Counted from the first letter of the stretch, positions 26,308 to 34,621 are shown. The stretch is 51,977 nt of DNA from Pseudomonas sp. B20(2017) (GCF_002113125.1 NZ_NEJP01000028.1:1-51977), one strand, 5' to 3'. Numbers and translations: made by a program. Notes: a model not told the origin generated them from the letters alone.

Positions 26308-27798
26308 TCAGACCATCATCAGCAGCACGGCGACGAAAATGCTGCCGGCGGAGAAGGTCATGGTCCGAGACGACCAGGTGTTGAACCAACGTTGAAAGCT
26401 GGCGAGATCACGGGTCAGGGCAGTGGGTTGTCGGGTCCAGGATTGTTGGTCGAGGCGGAAGAACACGTAGATCTTCACCAGCGCGCCGACGATCTGGTTG
26501 TAATAGAGAATTGCCGGGTAAGCCGGTCCGATCCGGTGGCCCGAGCACGACAGCAGCAGCGTCAGAATCAGCCGGGTGATGCCGATCCACAGCAGGTAAA
26601 CCAGGATGAACGCGGTGCCGTACTTGAAGCTGGCGATGATTGCCACGGTCAGGCCGAGCAGCGAGGTCCACATCGATACGCGCTGGTCGAACAGCACCAC
26701 CGAGGTGAAAGCGCCGAGGCGTTTTACACCCAAGCCCAGCGCCCGGGAGTTCTGCCGCAGGTTGTTGCCGTACCAGCGGAACATCAGTTTGCGGCTGGCC
26801 TTGATGAAGCTCTTTTCCGGCGGGTGTTCAACGGTGTTGATCGCCGCGTCCGGCACGTAGAAGGTGTCGTAGCCCAGACGCATCAGGCTGAACCAGCTCG
26901 ACTTGTCGTCGCCGGTCAGGAACTTGAAACGGCCCAGGCGCCAGTGTTGCAGCGAGTCGCTTTCAACGTCGGCGATGAATTCCGGGTTGGTGACCACGGT
27001 GGCGCGGAACACCGACATGCGCCCGGTCATGGTCAGTACGCGTTTGGACAGGGCCATCGAGCACATGTTGATGTGGCGCTGGGCGAAGCGCAGCTTGTGC
27101 CACTCGCTCATGATGTAGCCGCCGCGCACTTCGCAGAACTCGTTGGTGGTCAGGCCGCCGACGTTGCCGAACATCTGGAACCACGGCACGGTTTTGCGCA
27201 CGACGCCTTCGCCGAGCACGGTATCGCCATCGATCACGGCCACCACGGCGCGGTCGTCCGGCAAGTGACGGGAGATCGCGCGGAAACCAAACGCCAGGCC
27301 ATCACGTTTACCGGTGCCGGGAATGCGCACGAAGTCGAGTTTCACGCGGTCCGGCGGATTCATCCGCGCCCACAGCGCCTTGACCAGCAGCTCATCGGAC
27401 ATCTCGACGATCGAGCAGACCACGGTGGTCGGCAGTTCGCAGTCGATGGCTTCGCGGATCACCGAGCTGTAAACCTGCGCGGTGGTCAACGCGTCGATGC
27501 GAAAACTGGTGACCATCAGAAACACATGCGACGGGTCCGCCGCTTTGCCCAGCTTGCGAACCTTGCGGCGCAGGTGCGGGTAGACGATGTAGAGAAAGAT
27601 CATGCCGCGTACAAAGTGCGTGGCACCCATCGAGTAGCGCCAGATACCCACGGCGCCAATCAGGAAAATGAAGTCCTTCGACTCGGAGTCGAACGTGGAC
27701 GTGGGCAGCATCAGGGCCAGGCCCATCAGCAGGCTCAGAAACAAAAGCCAGCCGGCGGATTGCAGAAAAAAATGTTTGAGCTTGGACATGACCGTCAT
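26308..27798 (-). CDS. alg8: Alg8, mannuronan synthase (GT2)
   Basis: A 496-residue membrane glycosyltransferase that polymerises GDP-mannuronate. Membrane segments lie near the N-terminus (SAGWLLFLSLLMGLALMLP) and in the C-terminal third. The GT2 motifs are VAVIDGDTV (DxD-like), VESDSLQHW, FLTGDDKSS and a late FRWYGNN. ATG 27798 gives MTVMSKLKHF; ATG 27789 (MSKLKHF) is an equally plausible start. A 9-bp G+C hairpin precedes it in the gap after algD. Confidence 0.96.
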   Translation of the reverse strand: MTVMSKLKHFFLQSAGWLLFLSLLMGLALMLPTSTFDSESKDFIFLIGAVGIWRYSMGATHFVRGMIFLYIVYPHLRRKVRKLGKAADPSHVFLMVTSFRIDALTTAQVYSSVIREAIDCELPTTVVCSIVEMSDELLVKALWARMNPPDRVKLDFVRIPGTGKRDGLAFGFRAISRHLPDDRAVVAVIDGDTVLGEGVVRKTVPWFQMFGNVGGLTTNEFCEVRGGYIMSEWHKLRFAQRHINMCSMALSKRVLTMTGRMSVFRATVVTNPEFIADVESDSLQHWRLGRFKFLTGDDKSSWFSLMRLGYDTFYVPDAAINTVEHPPEKSFIKASRKLMFRWYGNNLRQNSRALGLGVKRLGAFTSVVLFDQRVSMWTSLLGLTVAIIASFKYGTAFILVYLLWIGITRLILTLLLSCSGHRIGPAYPAILYYNQIVGALVKIYVFFRLDQQSWTRQPTALTRDLASFQRWFNTWSSRTMTFSAGSIFVAVLLMMV

Positions 27799-27816
27799 CC
27801 GAAGGTGATGGGGGCT

Positions 27817-27851
27817 TCAAGCCGCCCGCCGATTCATGGCGGGCGGTTTGA
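27817..27851 (-). terminator. Strong hairpin between algD and alg8 (attenuator-like)
   Basis: CCGCCCGCC (27822-27830) and GGCGGGCGG (27838-27846) form a perfect 9-bp stem with a 7-base loop, extendable by TCAA/TTGA on the outside after one mismatch. No T-run follows on the minus strand, so it is more likely a partial terminator or an RNA-stability element setting algD apart from the eleven later genes. Confidence 0.6.
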
Positions 27852-27872
27852 AACTCGGGGCTTGCCGCTGCG

Positions 27873-29189
27873 TTACCAGCAGATGCCTTCGGTGCGGCTA
27901 CCGGCGCTGGTGGCCTTGGACATGAAGCCCACCAGGTCGATCACCTGTTTGCCGTGCGGCGCTTCTTCGGCCAGCGCACGGAACTTCTCGTCGCGGTTGC
28001 CGAGGATGATCACGTCGGAGTTGTCGATCACCGAATCGAAGTCCGCGTTGAGCAGGGACGACACGTGCGGGATCTTCGACTCGATGTAGTCCTTGTTCGC
28101 GCCGTGGACACGGGCGTACTGGACGTTGCTGTCGTAGATGCTCAGGTCGTAACCCTTGCCGATCAGCATCTCGGCCAGTTCCACCAGCGGACTTTCGCGC
28201 AGGTCGTCGGTGCCTGCCTTGAAGCTCAGGCCGAGCAGGGCGACTTTGCGTTTGTCGTGGCTTTCAACGATGTCGAAGGCGTTCTGCACTTGCGATTCGT
28301 TGCTGCGCATCAGCGAGTTGAGCAGCGGCGCTTCGACGTCCAGGGAACCGGCGCGATAGGTCAGGGCGCGGACGTCTTTCGGCAGGCACGAACCGCCGAA
28401 GGCGAAGCCCGGGCGCATGTAGTACTGGGACAGGTTGAGGGTCTTGTCCTGGCAGACCACGTCCATCACTTCGCGGCCATCGACGCCCACGGCTTTGGCG
28501 ATGTTGCCGATCTCGTTGGCGAAGGTCACTTTGGTCGCGTGCCAGACGTTGCAGGTGTACTTGATCATCTCGGCGACGGCGATGTCCTTGCGGATGATCG
28601 GTGCGTCGAGTTCTTCGTACAGCGACTGCAGAACGTCGCCCGAAGCCTTGTCGAGTTCGCCGATGACGGTCATCGGTGGCTGGTCGTAGTCGGCGATCGC
28701 GGTGGATTCACGCAGGAACTCAGGGTTTACGGCGACACCGAAATCAACGCCGGCTTTCTTGCCCGAGCAGTCTTCGAGAATCGGGATGACAACGTTTGCG
28801 ACGGTGCCCGGCAGCACGGTGCTGCGCACGACGATGGTGTGACGGGTGGACTTTTCACGCAGGACAAAACCGATCTCGCGGCACACCGCTTCGATGTAGT
28901 TCAGTTCCAGGTCGCCGTTCTTCTTGCTCGGTGTACCGACGCAAATCATCGACAGGTCGGTGTCGCGAATCGCCTCGGCGAAGTTGGTTGTACCGCGCAG
29001 ACGGCCGGTCTGGATACCTTGTGCCAACAGCTCACCCAGGCCCGGTTCAACAATGGGAGATTTGCCAGCGTTGATCATGTCGATCTTGTCTTTGGCAACA
29101 TCGACGCCCACCACGTCGTGGCCCCGAGCAGACAGGCAACCGGCACATACTGCGCCAACGTAACCCAAACCAAATATGCTGATGCGCAT
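27873..29189 (-). CDS. algD: AlgD, GDP-mannose 6-dehydrogenase
   Basis: A 438-residue enzyme that oxidises GDP-mannose to GDP-mannuronic acid with two NAD+, the committed step of alginate synthesis. The N-terminal Rossmann fold starts ISIFGLGYVGAVCAGCLSAR. The catalytic Cys lies in AFGGSCLPKDVRAL, and the C-terminal UDP/GDP-binding domain follows. AGAGGTAA precedes the ATG. It is the first gene of the operon, preceded by a long non-coding leader and an AlgU-like promoter about 473 bp upstream. Confidence 0.97.
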   Translation of the reverse strand: MRISIFGLGYVGAVCAGCLSARGHDVVGVDVAKDKIDMINAGKSPIVEPGLGELLAQGIQTGRLRGTTNFAEAIRDTDLSMICVGTPSKKNGDLELNYIEAVCREIGFVLREKSTRHTIVVRSTVLPGTVANVVIPILEDCSGKKAGVDFGVAVNPEFLRESTAIADYDQPPMTVIGELDKASGDVLQSLYEELDAPIIRKDIAVAEMIKYTCNVWHATKVTFANEIGNIAKAVGVDGREVMDVVCQDKTLNLSQYYMRPGFAFGGSCLPKDVRALTYRAGSLDVEAPLLNSLMRSNESQVQNAFDIVESHDKRKVALLGLSFKAGTDDLRESPLVELAEMLIGKGYDLSIYDSNVQYARVHGANKDYIESKIPHVSSLLNADFDSVIDNSDVIILGNRDEKFRALAEEAPHGKQVIDLVGFMSKATSAGSRTEGICW

Positions 29190-29661
29190 CGCAATTACCT
29201 CTGTATATATCAGGCCTTAGAGGGCCGGAGTTAATGGTGTTCAGCGTTCATTAGTGCACTCGAAAGTGCGGCATACAGGCGCCACAATGCCGTGTGCAGG
29301 CATACTAAGTTTCGAGTGTCTAAATAAGTGCACTCAAGATGTGCGTAACCAGGCCTTGTTTTTATGACGTGCCCTGTTATGCAGCCGATCTTCTTTGGAG
29401 AAGACTCTTGTGCAATCGTCTTGCGCGCTCGATGTCAGGATGAAAGTCCCGTAAATCAAGCGGTTGGGTGCTCAGGCGAGCACGTTTATAAGGGCGCGGC
29501 CATGGCCTTTGTAGGGGATATTAATGGTGCGTATCTCCTGTCCAACGTCTGCTTTGAGACTAGTTAGTCATCTAGGCAAGTTGCTGTGACAACTTGGTTA
29601 CATGGCTATCTGCTCCGCGTAAGTTATCTCGCACAAACTCGGCGAGAATCGTTACCGGTGG
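29190..29661 (-). promoter_or_regulatory. algD 5' leader with inverted repeats
   Basis: About 470 bases lie between the predicted promoter and the algD start, with no convincing gene. It holds CACTCGAAA (29257-29265) paired with TTTCGAGTG (29310-29318), and two copies of AGTGCACTC (29253-29261, 29327-29335) whose AGTGCACT core is self-complementary, so alternative foldings are possible. A TCTTC/GAAGA hairpin lies near 29393-29408. A long algD leader under post-transcriptional RsmA control is known in P. aeruginosa. Confidence 0.6.
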
Positions 29662-29688
29662 TATGAGCTATGCATTCGGACGAAGTTC
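29662..29688 (-). promoter_or_regulatory. AlgU (sigma-22) type promoter for algD
   Basis: On the minus strand GAACTT (29688-29683), a 16-base spacer and TCATA (29666-29662) match the AlgU/RpoE consensus GAACTT-N16/17-TCTGA and resemble the P. aeruginosa algD promoter (TCCTA at -10). No CCGTTCGTC-type AlgR box was found by eye nearby. Confidence 0.72.
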
Positions 29689-29812
29689 CTGTCCGCTCAT
29701 CGCGAAATCTGAAATTTCTTGAAATATTGTCAAAGATGGCACCAGTATCAATTTGATAGCAGTTTCGTTTTCGACCTTTAATAACAGGCGAAAAATCACG
29801 TTAGATAGTTTT

Positions 29813-29847
29813 GTGCCACTACGGTGAAAAAATTTAGGTGCCACTAC
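29813..29847 (-). promoter_or_regulatory. Direct repeat upstream of the algD promoter
   Basis: GTGCCACTAC occurs exactly at 29813-29822 and 29838-29847, 25 bp apart, each followed within two bases by TGAAAAAA. It lies about 125-160 bp upstream of the AlgU -35 box, a position suited to an activator. No known factor is assigned. Confidence 0.5.
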
Positions 29848-29904
29848 TGAAAAAAATGATCAGTGTCGAGTGAAACTAATCTTAGAAAAGGCAGGGATGT
29901 TTTT

Positions 29905-29934
29905 CTGGCGCCAGTAAAATGGCGAAATGTGGCG
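29905..29934. promoter_or_regulatory. TGGCG cluster with palindrome, possible AmrZ-type sites
   Basis: CTGGCGCCAG (29905-29914) is a perfect palindrome, and TGGCG recurs at about 29920 and 29930, giving three copies in 30 bases between yaaA and the algD promoter. The ribbon-helix-helix regulator AmrZ acts far upstream of algD in P. aeruginosa at sites rich in GGC; the match here is only suggestive. Confidence 0.3.
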
Positions 29935-29958
29935 AGGGTTTTTTGACATCGTGCGAGC

Positions 29959-29988
29959 TGCACGACCCTTCATATAAAGAGTCGTGCA
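29959..29988 (-). terminator. Hairpin downstream of yaaA
   Basis: TGCACGAC (29959-29966) and GTCGTGCA (29981-29988) form a perfect 8-bp stem that can extend with CTT/AAG. It begins 11 bases past the yaaA stop codon. The T-run expected on the minus strand is missing, so termination strength is uncertain. Confidence 0.5.
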
Positions 29989-29999
29989 TTAGGCATGCT

Positions 30000-30779
30000 T
30001 TATTCGGGGGCGTGATCGCGTAGAAACACCAGATTATCCGGTTTCGATTGCTCGGCGCTGTAGCGATAACCCTGAACGTCGAACTGTTTGAGGGCGGCCG
30101 GGTCGTTGATGCGTTCCTGGACCACGAAGCGGCTCATGAGGCCCCGGGCCTTCTTGGCGTAGAAACTGATGATCTTGTATTGGCCGTTCTTCTGATCCTT
30201 GAACTCGGTGTTGATGATCCGCGCATTCAGGGCTGTGCGTTTCACCGCCGAAAAGTATTCGTTGGATGCCAGGTTCAGCAGCACGTCGTCGCCTTGGTCG
30301 GCCAGCGCTTCGTTCAGCCATTCGCTGATGCGCGTGCCCCAGAAGGCATACAAGTCCTTGCCTCGAGCGTTGGCCAGTTTGGTGCCCATTTCCAGGCGAT
30401 ACGGTTGCATCAGGTCAAGCGGGCGCAGCAGGCCGTAGAGGCCGGAGAGCATGCGCAGGTGCTGTTGCGCGTAATCGAAATCGGCTTCGCTGAAGCTCTG
30501 GGCGTCGAGTCCGGTGTAGACGTCGCCCTTGAAGGCCAGCAGTGCCTGTTTGGCATTCTCGGGAGTGAACGCTGGCGTCCAGCTGCCGAAGCGCGCGGCG
30601 TTGAGGCCGCCGATCTTGTCGGACACGTGCATCAGTTCGCTGATCTGCGCCGGGCTCAGTTCGCGCAGTTGCTGGATCAGTTCTTGGGAATGGTCGAGGT
30701 ATTGCGGCTGGGTGAAGCGCTGGGTCGCCGGCGGTGTTTCGTAATCGAGGGTCTTGGCGGGGGAAATCACCATCAGCAT
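30000..30779 (-). CDS. yaaA: Peroxide stress protein YaaA
   Basis: A 259-residue member of the YaaA/DUF328 family, which limits intracellular free iron and oxidative DNA damage during peroxide stress in E. coli. It has the family start MLMVISPAKTLDYE, SGLYGLLRPLDLMQPYRLEM in the middle and NLASNEYFSAV and FYAKKARGLMSRF later. The ATG at 30779 has AGGAG eight bases upstream. The open frame extends further up through a REP pair without a start signal, so that extension is not used. Confidence 0.95.
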   Translation of the reverse strand: MLMVISPAKTLDYETPPATQRFTQPQYLDHSQELIQQLRELSPAQISELMHVSDKIGGLNAARFGSWTPAFTPENAKQALLAFKGDVYTGLDAQSFSEADFDYAQQHLRMLSGLYGLLRPLDLMQPYRLEMGTKLANARGKDLYAFWGTRISEWLNEALADQGDDVLLNLASNEYFSAVKRTALNARIINTEFKDQKNGQYKIISFYAKKARGLMSRFVVQERINDPAALKQFDVQGYRYSAEQSKPDNLVFLRDHAPE

Positions 30780-30878
30780 GAAGTCGTCTCCTTTAATCGT
30801 GGGGGCGATTCTAGGGGGTTGGGACGGATGACTCCAGCTATCGCGTCCATAGGTGATCGACGGCTGTACACAAATCCT

Positions 30879-30968
30879 GTGGGAGCGAGCTTGCTCGCGA
30901 AGAGGGCGTTCCAGTCGACTGATGTGCTGGATGACACACCGTATTCGCGAGCAAGCTCGCTCCCACAA
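30879..30968. repeat. REP pair (BIME)
   Basis: GTGGGAGCGAGCTTGCTCGC ... GCGAGCAAGCTCGCTCCCAC in the divergent gap between yaaA and the deacetylase-like gene, unusually close to both promoters. Confidence 0.95.
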
Positions 30969-31042
30969 GGGATAGGTGTTGCTGCGGGGAATAGGGCAGG
31001 ATCGGCTATAGTGCGGCGCGGGTTTTGTTATGGAGACACCCT

Positions 31043-32167
31043 TTGCGCATTGTTCTTTTTTTCACCGCGTGGTTGTTGAGCGTCGGTGCCATTGGGGCGC
31101 CGGGCGATATCGCGACGCTGGATCGCAGCACCTGGCCGGAAAAACTCGACAATCCGACCCTGTTCGATGTCGCCTCGCGGGCGGAAATCCTGATGTTCGC
31201 CCGAGGCCTGCTCGGCACCGAAGCGCTGGACGAAGCGGCGCTGGCCCAGCGTCTGGGACTGCGCACGGTCAATCTGGATGCAATCAACAGCCTGCGCGAG
31301 CGTCTGTGGCAGCGCCTGCTGGCCAACTACAACTTTGCCCAGCAAAGCTGCGATCAGGACGCCTCGTTCTGCTTCCTCGTCGAAGACCTGCCGACCCTGC
31401 GCGAGCAGGCGGCCAAATTCGTGGTCAGCGACGAAAGCTATTACACCAGGTGGGCCGAGCCGAGCCGGATCTTCCACCTGCAATATCTCGATGAGCTGAT
31501 GCGCAAGGCTGCGCTGTCGCCGCAGACCAGCAGCGAACTCGATCATTTCGGTGACTACGAGCGCAACGGCGACGACATGCACGACCGCTTGTTTCTGCTG
31601 AGTTTCGACAGCGCCGCCAACCTGCAACCGGACAACACCGACTGGCTCGCCGAGTACCTGCGCAAGTCGAACCTGAGCGGCACCTTCTTCATGTTGGGCA
31701 AGGATGTTCAGGCGCGGTTGGCCGACCGTTCCGTCAGCAGTCTGCAAGCGGCGTTTTCGCAGCAGTGCGTCGGCGTGCAGGGCTGGGAGTTCCGTTCCCA
31801 CAGCCATTGGCAGGACTGGCAGGACTCGGTGCGGCGCAGTGCCGATCTGGTCCGCAACAAGCTGCCGGAAAACTACGTGCCGCTGTTCCGTCCACCGGAA
31901 GGCCAACGTCGCAGCGATGCCCGGGGTTTCTTCAACAGTCAGGGCCTGCAAGTGGCGCTGTGGGACATCGATGCCCAGGACGGCGCCGGCAAGCTCAAGG
32001 GCGCTCCGAGCGCGCAGCGGGTGTTGACCCTGATGCTGTTGTGGCGCCACGGGGTGATCAATTTCAACATGAAGCAGGATGCAGTGAAGACCGCGTTGCC
32101 GTGGCTGATCACGCAAACCGCGCAAAGCGGCATCGGCTGGGAAGACTGTCAGGACGCGTTTCGCTGA
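31043..32167 (+). CDS. Exported polysaccharide-deacetylase-like protein
   Basis: A 374-residue protein starting at TTG 31043 (MRIVLFFTAWLLSVGAIG-APG), chosen because GGAG lies six bases upstream and a clean signal peptide results. After an N-terminal region of unknown role (about 20-180), a NodB-like domain follows: LLFLLSFDSA-type first strand, FFMLGKDV, a RSHSHWQDW segment, LFRPPEGQRR and VALWDIDAQDG. The usual first motif TFDDG is replaced by SFDSA, while the His and RPPEG motifs remain, so deacetylase activity is uncertain. It is a single gene; its substrate is not shown. Confidence 0.8.
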   Translation: MRIVLFFTAWLLSVGAIGAPGDIATLDRSTWPEKLDNPTLFDVASRAEILMFARGLLGTEALDEAALAQRLGLRTVNLDAINSLRERLWQRLLANYNFAQQSCDQDASFCFLVEDLPTLREQAAKFVVSDESYYTRWAEPSRIFHLQYLDELMRKAALSPQTSSELDHFGDYERNGDDMHDRLFLLSFDSAANLQPDNTDWLAEYLRKSNLSGTFFMLGKDVQARLADRSVSSLQAAFSQQCVGVQGWEFRSHSHWQDWQDSVRRSADLVRNKLPENYVPLFRPPEGQRRSDARGFFNSQGLQVALWDIDAQDGAGKLKGAPSAQRVLTLMLLWRHGVINFNMKQDAVKTALPWLITQTAQSGIGWEDCQDAFR

Positions 32168-32299
32168 AAAACGGCAAGAGCGCGGAAATATTGGGCTTGG
32201 GGTGAATTTTTTGCAGGATTCGATGCAGGCGGACTTCCGACTCTAACGGGGGCAGGACGGTCCGCCAAGGGCTTTTCGTCACTTTGCAAAATAAACTTC

Positions 32300-32323
32300 A
32301 AAAAAGCGTCAAAGTGCTTTTTT
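32300..32323. terminator. Bidirectional A/T-rich terminator-like hairpin
   Basis: AAAAAAGC-gtcaaagt-GCTTTTTT is a perfect 8-bp stem with A- and T-runs. It lies 133 bases past the deacetylase-like gene and before the phoH leader. The flanking CACTTTG/CAAAGTG can also pair. Further upstream GGCGGAC (32228-32234) pairs with GTCCGCC (32260-32266). Confidence 0.55.
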
Positions 32324-32335
32324 CTGTCACGGGTT

Positions 32336-32516
32336 TTGGAGTATTACGAAGTCAGACCGCCGAAACCTGCAACACAGGTGGCGTCTTCCAAGACCCATTT
32401 TGTGTGCGGTTCACCTGCTATCCCGACAAAAGCTGTGCAGGTGGATTCGGCAGTCACTTCGAGGCGCAGCACCGCCGAGGTATTGCGTCGAATGGCTCCC
32501 ACAAAGGTGACCGAGT
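32336..32516 (+). promoter_or_regulatory. Leader of the PIN-PhoH gene with small open frame
   Basis: This stretch contains CACCTGC (32410-32416) paired with GCAGGTG (32435-32441), another CCTG/CAGG hairpin near 32365-32380, and an open frame of 62 codons from TTG 32336 whose TGA (32522-32524) overlaps the phoH start. Third codon positions of that frame are less G+C rich than in neighbouring genes, and it lacks a clear ribosome site, so it is not listed as a gene. AAGGTGA at the end is the phoH ribosome site. Confidence 0.4.
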
Positions 32517-33911
32517 ATGGATGATCACGGACGTAGCCCTTCCTCCAACCAGCCAATCCTTTATGTACTCGATACCAACGTACTGATTCACGATCCGAAC
32601 GCCCTGCTGAATTTCGAAGAACACCACGTCGCGATCCCGATGACCGTGCTTGAAGAGCTGGACAAGCTCAAGAGCGGGCATCACAGCGTGGCCGCCGAAT
32701 GCCGTCAGGCGATCCGCCTGATCGACAAGACCCTGGGCGATGCTTCCCCGGAAGATGTCGAACTGGGGGTGCCGATCCAGCGCGGCAAGGGAGGGCCGAA
32801 GGGCTTGCTGTCGATTCTGATGAGCAAGCAGGCCGAATCGAACCTGATTCTGCCCGAGCATCTGAACGACAACAAAATCATCAACCAGCTGATCGACCTG
32901 CACACCCGCGACCCGAAAAAACCGGTGGTGCTGGTCACCAAAGACATCAACATGCGTCTCAAGGCGCGCGCGTGCGGGATCGACGCCGAGGACTACAGCA
33001 CCGACCAACTGGTCGACGACGTGTCCCTGCTGCCCAACGGCTACCACAACATGACCGGCTCCTTCTGGGACCGCGTGAGCAAGGTCGAAACCCGTCAGGA
33101 TCATGGCCGCACCTGGCATCAGGTGCAATTGACCGACAACCTGCCGGCGGTGCACATCAACGAATTCATCATCGATGAGCAAGGCTTCGTCGGCTGGATC
33201 AAGGAGATCGAAGAGGACAAGCTGCTGATCCTCGACCTGCACCAGGAACCACTGCTGCACCAGGAAGCCTGGGGCCTCAAGCCACGGGACATCTATCAGA
33301 GCCTGGCGCTGTACGCGCTGCTGGATCCGGATATTCACCTGGTCAACCTGTCAGGTGCCGCAGGTTCGGGTAAAACCATTCTGGCGCTGGCCGCGGCGAT
33401 CGAGCAGACCATGGTCAGCAAGCGCTATCGCCGCATCATCGCCACCCGCAGCGTGCAGGGCCTGGACCAGGAAATCGGCTTCCTGCCCGGCACCGAAGCG
33501 GAAAAAATGGAGCCTTGGCTGGGCGCCATCACCGACAACCTCGAAGCCTTGCACATGGATGACGAAAACACCCATGGCAGCGTCGACTACATCCTCAGCA
33601 AAGTGCCGTTGCAGTTCAAATCGCTCAACTACATTCGCGGTCGCAGCTTCCAGCAGAGCCTGATCCTGATCGACGAATGCCAGAACCTCACGCCGCACCA
33701 GATGAAAACCATCATCACCCGGGCCGGCGCCGGTTCCAAAGTGGTGTGCCTGGGCAACCTGGCACAGATCGACACTCCTTACCTGTCCGCGACCAGCTCC
33801 GGGCTAACCTACTTGACTGAACGCTTCAAGGATTTCCCCAACGGTGTGCACATCACCCTGCAAGGGGTGCCACGTTCGATTCTGGCCGAATACGCCGAAT
33901 CGCATCTGTAA
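32517..33911 (+). CDS. PIN-domain PhoH-family ATPase (PhoH2 type)
   Basis: A 464-residue fusion. An N-terminal PIN nuclease-like domain (about 14-150) has acidic residues in LYVLDTNVLIHDP, VLEELDKLK and LVTKDINMRLKA. The C-terminal PhoH ATPase domain has Walker A LSGAAGSGKTILAL and Walker B SLILIDECQNL. Proteins of this layout act as sequence-preferring RNA helicase/RNases in mycobacteria; the role in Pseudomonas is not established. The start has AAGGTGA upstream. A perfect terminator follows. Confidence 0.92.
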   Translation: MDDHGRSPSSNQPILYVLDTNVLIHDPNALLNFEEHHVAIPMTVLEELDKLKSGHHSVAAECRQAIRLIDKTLGDASPEDVELGVPIQRGKGGPKGLLSILMSKQAESNLILPEHLNDNKIINQLIDLHTRDPKKPVVLVTKDINMRLKARACGIDAEDYSTDQLVDDVSLLPNGYHNMTGSFWDRVSKVETRQDHGRTWHQVQLTDNLPAVHINEFIIDEQGFVGWIKEIEEDKLLILDLHQEPLLHQEAWGLKPRDIYQSLALYALLDPDIHLVNLSGAAGSGKTILALAAAIEQTMVSKRYRRIIATRSVQGLDQEIGFLPGTEAEKMEPWLGAITDNLEALHMDDENTHGSVDYILSKVPLQFKSLNYIRGRSFQQSLILIDECQNLTPHQMKTIITRAGAGSKVVCLGNLAQIDTPYLSATSSGLTYLTERFKDFPNGVHITLQGVPRSILAEYAESHL

Positions 33912-33923
33912 CCGTCCACAACC

Positions 33924-33956
33924 AACCGGGCGGCCCCAAAGCCGCCCGGTTTTTTA
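33924..33956 (+). terminator. Rho-independent terminator of phoH
   Basis: AACCGGGCGGC-cccaaa-GCCGCCCGGTT is a perfect 11-bp stem followed by a T-run, 13 bases past the phoH stop. Confidence 0.93.
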
Positions 33957-33974
33957 TGGATAAATACAAACCAA

Positions 33975-34065
33975 TGTGGGAGCGGGCTTGCTCGCGAAAA
34001 CGATGCGTCAGCCACCCTCCCTGTGCCTGATACACCGCTTTCGCGAGCAAGCCCGCTCCCACAGG
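33975..34065. repeat. REP pair (BIME)
   Basis: GTGGGAGCGGGCTTGCTCGC ... GCGAGCAAGCCCGCTCCCAC between the phoH terminator and moaC. Confidence 0.95.
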
Positions 34066-34147
34066 GGATAGGGCTGAATTCATAATCAGTGATGCGGAAA
34101 TTTGACCTGCAGGTTTACAATCGACGCTCCTGATCAGGAGTAATCCC

Positions 34148-34621
34148 GTGCTGACTCATCTCGATTCCCAAGGTCGCGCCAACATGGTCGACGTCACCGA
34201 AAAAGCCGTGACGTTCCGTGAGGCGACGGCCCAAGCGCTGGTGCGCATGCTGCCCGACACCCTGCAGATGATCGTCAGCGGCGGCCATCCCAAGGGCGAC
34301 GTGTTCGCTGTGGCGCGCATTGCCGGCATTCAGGCGGCGAAGAAAACCAGTGATCTGATTCCCCTGTGCCATCCGTTGATGCTGACTGGCGTCAAGGTCG
34401 AGCTCAGTGCTGAAGGCGATGACTGCGTGCGTATTGTTGCCCGGTGCAAATTGTCCGGGCAGACCGGCGTCGAGATGGAAGCGCTGACCGCCGCCAGCGT
34501 CGCCGCCCTGACCATCTATGACATGTGCAAGGCCGTTGACCGTGGCATGACCATCGAAAGCGTGCGTCTGCTGGAAAAGGTCGGTGGCAAGAGCGGGCAT
34601 TTCCAGGCGGAGCAGTCATGA
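34148..34621 (+). CDS. moaC: MoaC, cyclic pyranopterin monophosphate synthase
   Basis: A 157-residue enzyme acting after MoaA in molybdenum cofactor synthesis to form cyclic pyranopterin monophosphate. Family motifs are FREATAQALVRM, KKTSDLIPLCHPL, GVEMEALTAASVAALTIYDM and KAVDRGM. It starts with GTG; AGGAG is seven bases upstream. It overlaps moaD by four bases (ATGA), in a moaC-moaD-moaE operon. moaA and moaB are not in this window. Confidence 0.97.
   Translation: MLTHLDSQGRANMVDVTEKAVTFREATAQALVRMLPDTLQMIVSGGHPKGDVFAVARIAGIQAAKKTSDLIPLCHPLMLTGVKVELSAEGDDCVRIVARCKLSGQTGVEMEALTAASVAALTIYDMCKAVDRGMTIESVRLLEKVGGKSGHFQAEQS

Noticed and set aside
12592..28089. Several plus-strand frames of 400-660 codons opposite the alginate genes
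   Set aside because: All are antisense to well-recognised alg genes, are valine/glycine/histidine rich, and have no ribosome sites.
12529..29189. Idea that the alginate cluster is a recently acquired island
   Set aside because: Gene content, order and codon use match the standard Pseudomonas operon, and no integrase, tRNA or insertion sequence flanks it.
29364..29567. 67-codon plus-strand frame in the algD leader
   Set aside because: No ribosome site, no family resemblance, and it is antisense to the predicted algD leader RNA.
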